Positions 51,426 through 56,439 of a stretch of 56,439 nt of DNA are shown here, piece by piece. Below the pieces are notes generated by a model. It ran no database searches. It was given only the letters and a program-made list of their open reading frames with translations, and was not told where the DNA came from. The translations under genes were made by a program, and so were the position numbers. Each line of letters opens with the position of its first letter. Positions within the stretch are counted from its first letter, which is position 1. The DNA is taken from contig JAZNLO010000016.1 of assembly GCA_045579085.1 (NCBI GenBank), forward strand, positions 1 through 56,439, in the 5' to 3' direction. Origin of the DNA: RGIG2206 sp045579085. GTDB taxonomy: Bacteria > Bacillota > Clostridia > Oscillospirales > Acutalibacteraceae.

Positions 51426-52180
51426 GCCACATACATTTTCGGCAAGAAATACTGCGGGTCTATCCTATTGCCGTTCACCCTCACCTCAAAATGCAGATGC
51501 GGACCCGTTGACTGCCCTGTACTGCCAACAAGTGCGATTAAATCGCCTCTTTCTACCTTATCTCCTACCTCAACCAACCGCTTCGAGCAATGTGCATAAA
51601 TAGAAATAAGTCCGTCCCCGTGATTTATCGTGACAAAATTCCCATAGTCACTGCTGTATTTTGATTTAATAACCTCTCCACCCAAAGCAGCATAAATTTC
51701 GTCACCGCTTTTAGCGTTGATATCAATGCCTGAATGGAGCCCATAGTTGCCTGTAACGGGGTTTATACGATAACCAAACGGTGAATTTATCTTCTGCGAG
51801 GCAACAGGCATACACATCGAATTAACCGTTTGCTTTGTTTCGGATAAGAGCCTTACTTCAGATAAATCAAATATATAAGCCTCATCGGAATCCTCAGCGT
51901 ATTCTGTAAACAGATAAGACAAGTCCTCTTCGGCTGACTCAGCAGTTTGCTCTATTGTTGCCTCTTTCTTAGCATCAAGAACAGTATCGGCGGTAGTTAT
52001 ATCCATTATTTTCTTGCCGACAAACTTTCTAAAGTCTGCATAACTGTCAACGCCCGAAAATTTATATATCATCAAGCAAAGCAATAAAACTATGTAAAAA
52101 ATCGACTGCGATAATATGATATTTAAAAACCCAAATTGCTTGTTTGGCTGTTTTGGAAACTGAATTTCAAACTCGTCCAT
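51422..52180 (-). CDS. M23 (LytM) peptidase-domain membrane protein, SpoIVFA/SpoIIQ-like
   Basis: The 252-residue product has a short cytoplasmic start, one membrane helix (IFYIVLLLCLMIYKF near 27-41), an acidic linker and a C-terminal LytM domain: INSPFGYRINPVTGNYGLHS, GIDINAKSGDEIYAALGGEV and GSTGQSTGPHLHFEVRVNGN. The zinc residues (HxxxD in LHSGIDI, HxH in PHLHFEV) look intact, so it could cut peptidoglycan peptides, unlike some degenerate SpoIIQ forms. Coupling to a SpoIVFB-like protease suggests the SpoIVFA role of controlling it. ATG 52180 follows AGAGGTG. Confidence 0.82.
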   Translation of the reverse strand: MDEFEIQFPKQPNKQFGFLNIILSQSIFYIVLLLCLMIYKFSGVDSYADFRKFVGKKIMDITTADTVLDAKKEATIEQTAESAEEDLSYLFTEYAEDSDEAYIFDLSEVRLLSETKQTVNSMCMPVASQKINSPFGYRINPVTGNYGLHSGIDINAKSGDEIYAALGGEVIKSKYSSDYGNFVTINHGDGLISIYAHCSKRLVEVGDKVERGDLIALVGSTGQSTGPHLHFEVRVNGNRIDPQYFLPKMYVA

Positions 52181-52225
52181 ATACACACCTCTTTTATACC
52201 AGATAGTCAATTATATGAAACGAGC

Positions 52226-52257
52226 AAAAAAATAATGACCGCAAATGCGGTCATTAT
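52226..52257 (-). terminator. Terminator of the gene at 52262-53002
   Basis: On the minus strand ATAATGACCGC and GCGGTCATTAT form an 11-bp stem with a 4-base loop, followed by a run of seven T (52232-52226). Confidence 0.88.
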
Positions 52258-52261
52258 CTGT

Positions 52262-53002
52262 TTATTTTCCCTTGCTGATTACAAACTTCATCATATTGCG
52301 TGCAGGCATTTTAATATGTGAATGTTCATCATTAAGCATTGATTCAAACTTCTCAAACAATTCGGTATTTTCTCTAAACGCCTCTCCGATGATTGAATAT
52401 GTTATCGTGCTCTGCACCTCATAATCGCCGTCAACGTAATACTGGTCGAGCATTGTTACAAGCTTATTAAACTGCTTTGTATCGTTACCGGAAACTGCAT
52501 TTTTTAACACAACAGCAGCTGTGTTTGAAAAGAAGTTGTCCGGTAAAAAGCCGTTATATCTTGCAACGTCATCCTTGTACTTATCCTTGTACACAGGGAA
52601 AAGCGTAAGGAAGCGGCTGCAGAATCCATCTATGCCTGGTGTGGCGTCTCCCTTTGACTTAGTAGGAAGCTTTACGTCGCGTTTTGCCATAGAAACAGAT
52701 TTTACTATGCCAAGCTCGTTGTTAAGTGTATCGTGGAAATCATTTCCAACAGATTTTGCATCGTTCTCGGTTGAGTTGTCATCAAAAAGATATGAGGATA
52801 TATTATAAAACTCACTCTCTTTTGAGTCACTCAAATCAGCCTTGTCAAGTAAAAAAACAAACCTATCAGCATCATAACTGATTCTAAATGCGTAGGTGCC
52901 GTTTGCATAAACGCAATCCTCGCTTTCCTGCTTAACAAATTTCTGTGAAGTAATGATAGGTTTGAGCTGACCAACAACTATATCTAAAGCATTTTCCAAC
53001 AT
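52262..53002 (-). CDS. Conserved-looking protein of unknown function
   Basis: I do not recognise this 246-residue protein. It has no signal peptide or membrane helix and is rich in Asp, Lys and Ser. It begins LENALDIVVGQLKPIITSQK, has RISYDADRFVFLLDKADLSD near 39-58, a Lys-rich middle (KRDVKLPTKSKGDATPGIDG), then helical stretches such as KQFNKLVTMLDQYYVDGDYE and FEKFESMLNDEHSHIKMPAR. The second half looks like an alpha-helical repeat fold. GGAGG precedes ATG 53002. It has its own promoter and terminator, so it is a single-gene unit, divergent from rsmA. A cytoplasmic housekeeping or sporulation role is possible; nothing points to one. Confidence 0.8.
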   Translation of the reverse strand: MLENALDIVVGQLKPIITSQKFVKQESEDCVYANGTYAFRISYDADRFVFLLDKADLSDSKESEFYNISSYLFDDNSTENDAKSVGNDFHDTLNNELGIVKSVSMAKRDVKLPTKSKGDATPGIDGFCSRFLTLFPVYKDKYKDDVARYNGFLPDNFFSNTAAVVLKNAVSGNDTKQFNKLVTMLDQYYVDGDYEVQSTITYSIIGEAFRENTELFEKFESMLNDEHSHIKMPARNMMKFVISKGK

Positions 53003-53033
53003 AAAAAAAGTCCTCCAAACAATAATTATCTAT

Positions 53034-53062
53034 ATTGTATCATATATTCTTATATTTGTCAC
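53034..53062 (-). promoter_or_regulatory. Candidate promoter of the gene at 52262-53002
   Basis: GTGACA (53062-53057) and TACAAT (53039-53034) on the minus strand are 17 bases apart. Confidence 0.6.
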
Positions 53063-53074
53063 GATAAATTTTAC

Positions 53075-53103
53075 TTTAAATCTATAGCAAGTGGTGTTAT
53101 AAT
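53075..53103 (+). promoter_or_regulatory. Candidate promoter of rsmA
   Basis: TTTAAA (53075-53080, weak -35) and TATAAT (53098-53103, full -10) are 17 bases apart, 34 bases before the rsmA start. Confidence 0.55.
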
Positions 53104-53137
53104 ACATAATACAGAGTATTTATGTCGGAGATTTACT

Positions 53138-53995
53138 ATGAGAGAACTTACTGATATTAACTATCTTGAATCGCTTTTTTCAAGGCACGGATTCAATTTA
53201 AAAAAGGGTCTCGGTCAAAACTTCCTTATCGACCCCGCTATCTGCCCTGCAATCGCAGAGTGCGCTGATATTGATGATAAAGGCGTAATCGAGATTGGTC
53301 CGGGAGCCGGCGTGCTTACACGAGAGCTTTCAAAGCGCGCAAAAAAGGTTGTTGCAATTGAGTTGGACACAAAGCTTATGCCTGTGCTGAGTGAAACGTT
53401 AAACGGCTTCGATAACGTTACAGTACGGTTTGATGATGCTATGAAGTGCAACCTGAAAGCATTAATAGATGAAGAATTCGGGGATATTCCTGTATCCGTC
53501 TGCGCAAACCTTCCTTATTACATTACATCACCGCTTATTATGCGTCTGCTTGAGGAGGACTTGCCCATCCAGTCTATAACGGTTATGGTGCAAAAAGAGG
53601 CTGCAGACAGAATTTGCGCCGAAATGGGAACACGCGAATGCGGAGCTGTTACTGCGGCAGTCAGATATCACTCCGAGCCCGAGATTATGTTCCAAGTAAA
53701 GCGCGACTCGTTCCTGCCGCCCCCAAAGGTAGATAGCTCTGTAATAAAGCTTAACGTTAAGTCTGACAACAAGCTTGTTAACTGCAACAAAGAAAACTTC
53801 ATCAAAACTGTTAAGGCTGCATTTTACACAAGGCGCAAAACTGTTGTTAATTCAATCTCTGCTGCGCTAAATATAGATAAATCCAATATATCTGATGCGT
53901 TGGCAAAATGCGGCTTAGACCCAAATATTCGCGCAGAAAAAATTAAATTTGATGAATTTGTATCACTTGCAAACACTCTTTTTGAGGTGAGATAA
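53138..53995 (+). CDS. rsmA: 16S rRNA dimethyladenosine transferase RsmA/KsgA
   Basis: RsmA dimethylates two adjacent adenines in helix 45 of 16S rRNA and acts as a checkpoint of small-subunit assembly. The 285-residue product has KKGLGQNFLIDPAICPAIAE, the SAM motif VIEIGPGAGVLTRELSKRAK, and the catalytic CANLPYYITSPLIMRLLEED near 124-143 (NLPY), then DSFLPPPKVDSSVIKL. Length is normal. It is followed after one base by a membrane protein gene with a TTG start, so both are probably translated together. Confidence 0.97.
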   Translation: MRELTDINYLESLFSRHGFNLKKGLGQNFLIDPAICPAIAECADIDDKGVIEIGPGAGVLTRELSKRAKKVVAIELDTKLMPVLSETLNGFDNVTVRFDDAMKCNLKALIDEEFGDIPVSVCANLPYYITSPLIMRLLEEDLPIQSITVMVQKEAADRICAEMGTRECGAVTAAVRYHSEPEIMFQVKRDSFLPPPKVDSSVIKLNVKSDNKLVNCNKENFIKTVKAAFYTRRKTVVNSISAALNIDKSNISDALAKCGLDPNIRAEKIKFDEFVSLANTLFEVR

Positions 53996-53996
53996 C

Positions 53997-54854
53997 TTGA
54001 CTTATAACCCTTATGAATCCAAAAAAGCAAAGCACAACAGAATAGTTTCAAATATAATAATCATTGCGTTTTGCGTAGCTTTCGTTTTGTGCCTTTGGTA
54101 TTTGTTTTTTGGTGATAAAACAGTAAAAGTAAACTATCATTTCGACACCGTAACAGCTAAATACCAAACCGAGCATAACAGCGAATTTGAACAATTAAAA
54201 GTTGACCTGTTGCTTACATCTAAATTAATAACTAAAAATGAAGCTTTTGATGCCGAATATCCAACAGTCTCTGCCCTGCTTGACTTTGACAGCAGCGTTT
54301 ACAACCCCGAAAAGCCCTTTGTTATGTTTTCAGCTGATAGTATAGCTTGCGCTCAGGTTTTATTAAGCGAGGTTGACGATTATCGAGTATTAGAGGTTAT
54401 AACAGCGAAGGCATCACAGTCTGTTTCGGATTCAGAAATAACGATTGATATGAATGACTTTACAGCATACAGCGTAATGTATAACACCCGCACAGGTGAC
54501 CTAACATATCAAGACTATTCAGACGAAACATTTCATTTAGATATATACTCTTTAGGCTTTGAAATTTCAGGCATCGAGCCAACCGATATTAGTTATTATG
54601 TTAACCTAAGCTCCAAACCTGAAGACAGCATTAACCTTGTTTATGACGCTATAAATCAAAGCAATTACAAAGAAAAAGCTGAAACATCCGACATCGGCTT
54701 TACAGCAAGCGCGAACTATAAGTCCAAAGACGTGGACAAAGCAAAGCTCACTCTACAGCTTGACCGCAACAGGCTGGGAACCCTGAAAAACGCACAGTTT
54801 AAAATTAAAACTAACGGCTCAACTGATGTTATCACAACGCTCAGCATAAATTAA
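53997..54854 (+). CDS. Single-pass membrane protein of unknown function (TTG start)
   Basis: I do not recognise this protein of 285 residues. It starts with a polar segment (TYNPYESKKAKHNRIVSN), one strong membrane helix (IIIIAFCVAFVLCLWYLFFG near 19-38) and an extracellular part of about 245 residues rich in Asp, Thr and Ser with beta-type runs (TIDMNDFTAYSVMYNTRTGD; FTASANYKSKDVDKAKLTLQ). There is no lipobox, Cys pair or known catalytic motif. The start is TTG 53997, with GAGGTG nine bases upstream inside the end of rsmA. It is probably a surface or envelope assembly protein; the tie to rsmA looks organisational only. Confidence 0.8.
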   Translation: MTYNPYESKKAKHNRIVSNIIIIAFCVAFVLCLWYLFFGDKTVKVNYHFDTVTAKYQTEHNSEFEQLKVDLLLTSKLITKNEAFDAEYPTVSALLDFDSSVYNPEKPFVMFSADSIACAQVLLSEVDDYRVLEVITAKASQSVSDSEITIDMNDFTAYSVMYNTRTGDLTYQDYSDETFHLDIYSLGFEISGIEPTDISYYVNLSSKPEDSINLVYDAINQSNYKEKAETSDIGFTASANYKSKDVDKAKLTLQLDRNRLGTLKNAQFKIKTNGSTDVITTLSIN

Positions 54855-54859
54855 AAATA

Positions 54860-54901
54860 AAAACAGCGTATCCGCTTCTAATCGTGGATACGCTGTTTTT
54901 A
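54860..54901. terminator. Bidirectional terminator before apbE
   Basis: AAAAACAGCGTATCC and GGATACGCTGTTTTT form a perfect 15-bp stem with a 12-base loop. Its right end overlaps the stop codon of minus-strand apbE by a few bases. Confidence 0.92.
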
Positions 54902-55957
54902 TTTATCGGGCACATACGTATATGCCTTGAATCCTGATGAATAATTCTGCTTACCATCAGGCATAACCCACATGGCTTCAACGTTATCGGTTGCCTCAAC
55001 AAGTTGCAGACCGCTCTCATAATCAGTTAGGAACAACGAAGTGGAGAGCGCATCCCCTAACCCAGAGTCTTTAGTTAACACTGTAACCGAGCGGTATTTT
55101 TTGCCCGGCATCAAGGTTTCAGGGTCGATTATATGATGGTAGTCAACACCGTCAACAGTGTAATAGCGCTGATAAGAGCCGCTGGTCACCAATGATTCGC
55201 CCGAAAGGTGCAGATACTCAATATAAGCATTCTCCTTATCTTCCTTATCGGGATTTTCAACACCCACATTCCAAGCCTTATCACCTGCCATACCGATTGA
55301 GCGCACATTACCGCCCACATTAAGCAAATAACCGCTGATGCCTTTGTTTTCAAGGTATTGCGCAATCTGTTCAACCGCATATCCCTTAGCAATAGCACCC
55401 ACATCTAATGTCATTTCGGGGTCTGCTAAAAACACAGTGCTGTTTTTCTCGTCAATTATGACCTTGTCAATATCCGTATGCTTTGCAGCCCTGTTAAGCT
55501 GCTCCATTGGCGGCAATTTTGCATCCAATGGGTTATCGAGCCCCTCGTTACGATAAACGTGCCAAATTTTAAGCACGCTTCCCATCGCCACATTCACAGT
55601 GCCGTTTGTCTTAACAAACATCTCTTTAGCAAAAGTAAGCAAGTCAATAATTTTTTTATCAACCTTAACCACACTGTGAGCGCCGTCTGAAACGTCATTA
55701 ATAGTAACCATATTATTAAGGTTTTCAAATCGGTCATATATGGTATACAGTTGATGATACTCCTTCAGCAAGCTCTTAATCTCTGCGCAAGTGTTATCAA
55801 AATCCTCTTTAGTTTGAGTATATCCTATAACAGTTGTAACGGTATCAAAATATTCAAAGTAATATTCACTGTATTTCGTCAATTCGGCTGTTTGACTGCA
55901 CGCTGTGCAAGAAAATATCAACACAACGCAAAGAAACAATGCAGTTACTTTTTTCAT
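54899..55957 (-). CDS. apbE: FAD:protein FMN transferase ApbE (lipoprotein-like)
   Basis: ApbE attaches FMN covalently to Thr/Ser of extracytoplasmic redox proteins such as NqrB/C, RnfG/D and FMN-binding domains. The 352-residue protein starts with a signal (KKVTALFLCVVLIFSCTACS) whose Cys20 could be lipidated, although Cys at -3 is not ideal. ApbE motifs are LDVGAIAKGYAVEQ near 183, LLNVGGNVRSIG, YHHIIDPETLMPGKK and the C-terminal GLGDALSTSLFL. HIIDPETL replaces the usual HIIDPxTG. No Rnf or Nqr gene is in the window. ATG 55957 follows GGAGG. Confidence 0.95.
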   Translation of the reverse strand: MKKVTALFLCVVLIFSCTACSQTAELTKYSEYYFEYFDTVTTVIGYTQTKEDFDNTCAEIKSLLKEYHQLYTIYDRFENLNNMVTINDVSDGAHSVVKVDKKIIDLLTFAKEMFVKTNGTVNVAMGSVLKIWHVYRNEGLDNPLDAKLPPMEQLNRAAKHTDIDKVIIDEKNSTVFLADPEMTLDVGAIAKGYAVEQIAQYLENKGISGYLLNVGGNVRSIGMAGDKAWNVGVENPDKEDKENAYIEYLHLSGESLVTSGSYQRYYTVDGVDYHHIIDPETLMPGKKYRSVTVLTKDSGLGDALSTSLFLTDYESGLQLVEATDNVEAMWVMPDGKQNYSSGFKAYTYVPDK

Positions 55958-55995
55958 TTTATACCTCCTGTCTTAGATTTTAATAAATACATTAT

Positions 55996-56027
55996 AAAAA
56001 GAGGGATGTTGCGCATACAACATCCCT
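55996..56027 (-). terminator. Terminator of the partial gene at 56050-56439
   Basis: On the minus strand AGGGATGTTG and CAACATCCCT form a perfect 10-bp stem with a 6-base loop, followed by CTTTTTATAAT. Confidence 0.88.
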
Positions 56028-56049
56028 ACCTTCCAATCAAATAAGATGA

Positions 56050-56439
56050 TTAAGCAACGGTAGCAGCCTTTACAGCAGCTGCAACCATATCGGTAACTGA
56101 GATAGTGCAGCCAGCAGTTGCCAAATCGCCTGTTGCGTAACCGTCGTTAGCAGCCAATGCTGCAAACTCGCTTGCAGTTTTGCCAACCAAAGCCTTGTCA
56201 AACTCTGCAGCCTGAGCGTACCACTCAAGAGGCTTGCCCTCACTGCCATCATGCTTTTGACCATAGTTAGCCATGTTGTAGTTATCACCAAGCTCAACCT
56301 TTGACTTTACAGCAGCAGCGGTATCAACAGTTGCGGCACCTGATGCGCTGAATGTCACCTTGCCGGAAACAGCATCAGTCTTAGAAGCTACAACCTTGCC
56401 ATCAGCATCTACAACTACTGCACAAATTGTGGTATCAAC
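56050..56439 (-). CDS. C-terminal end of a secreted-looking protein of unknown function (partial)
   Basis: The frame is open to the right edge, so the start lies outside the window. The visible 129 residues are Ala-, Val- and Asp-rich. They begin VDTTICAVVVDADGKVVASK, continue with FSASGAATVDTAAAVKSKVE, LGDNYNMANYGQKHDGSEGK and EWYAQAAEFDKALVGKTASE, and end CTISVTDMVAAAVKAATVA. The motif pair KxELGDxYxM and FxxxLVGKTAxE is familiar to me from secreted Clostridia proteins of unknown function. It lies next to the flavin transferase apbE, ahead of it on the same strand, but a terminator separates them. A link to flavins is only a guess. Confidence 0.75.
   Translation of the reverse strand, partial: VDTTICAVVVDADGKVVASKTDAVSGKVTFSASGAATVDTAAAVKSKVELGDNYNMANYGQKHDGSEGKPLEWYAQAAEFDKALVGKTASEFAALAANDGYATGDLATAGCTISVTDMVAAAVKAATVA

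Noticed and set aside
52181..52225. Sporulation sigma-E/F/G promoter before the M23 gene
   Set aside because: GGTATAAAAG and CATATA-like pieces are there, but spacing and consensus are too poor to claim one.
1..56439. CRISPR arrays, insertion sequences, rRNA, prophage or defence genes
   Set aside because: I saw no regularly spaced repeats, transposase, integrase, phage structural or restriction-type proteins. Only the lone amidase has a phage flavour.

Overview
This window is chromosomal DNA from a moderately AT-rich Gram-positive bacterium, most likely class Clostridia (Oscillospiraceae/Ruminococcaceae-like; lineage inferred from gene order and protein style, not from a search). Supporting signs are HPr kinase, WhiA, RapZ, a Phe T-box riboswitch, the CdaA/CdaR c-di-AMP module, a SpoIVFB-like protease, strong GGAGG ribosome binding sites and consensus sigma-A promoters. 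No phage block, insertion sequence, rRNA, CRISPR array or defence locus is visible.

Layout. (1) 1-15508, minus: a tightly packed housekeeping run, in transcription order SpoU-type methyltransferase, dprA, topA, trmFO, plsX, rnc, Elp3-like radical SAM protein, smc, ftsY, rdgB, yhbY, nadD, yqeK, rsfS, leuS (cut by the left edge). Many junctions overlap by 1-8 bases, suggesting translational coupling. (2) 15541-16920, minus: infC-rpmI-rplT with a perfect sigma-A promoter, a leader of about 150 nt, a non-AUG infC start and a terminator. (3) 16964-20251, plus: acn-icd, the oxidative route from citrate to 2-oxoglutarate, divergent from infC. (4) 20249-23016, minus: rpsO and pnp, divergent from glyS (23101-24504, plus). 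(5) 24519-32787, minus: hprK-murB-rapZ-whiA-dnaE, then pfkA with its own promoter. (6) 32799-34711: a GT4 glycosyltransferase (plus) convergent with a cell-wall amidase-like gene (minus). (7) 34794-44275, minus: trxA-trxB, an ion permease, tRNA-Leu(UAA), an MreB paralogue, the comF/recD2/small membrane protein cluster, and cdaA-cdaR. (8) 44324-50843, plus: ispD-ispF, a DUF3343 protein with a cysteine desulfurase-like enzyme, and T-box-controlled pheST. (9) 50844-53062, minus: an M23/M50 pair resembling SpoIVFA/SpoIVFB and a gene of unknown function. (10) 53075-54901, plus: rsmA and a coupled single-pass membrane protein. (11) 54899-56439, minus: the lipoprotein-like flavin transferase apbE and the C-terminal end of a protein of unknown function.

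The genes mostly serve translation (leuS, glyS, pheST, infC, three ribosomal protein genes, rsfS, yhbY, rsmA, trmFO), chromosome maintenance (smc, topA, dnaE, dprA, recD2), envelope building (plsX, murB, GT4, mreB, cdaAR, amidase) and central metabolism (acn-icd, pfkA, hprK, nadD). Regulation is unusually readable: consensus promoters can be placed before most transcription units, and nearly every convergent gene pair shares a bidirectional hairpin terminator.

I found no unmistakable new multi-gene system. The points most worth a second look are the DUF3343/desulfurase pair, the M23/M50 pair, the absence of yvcK between rapZ and whiA, the likely CTG start of recD2 and TTG/ATT start of infC, a perfect palindrome on the acn promoter, and the unexplained proteins at 52262-53002, 53997-54854, 41617-41967 and 56050-56439.
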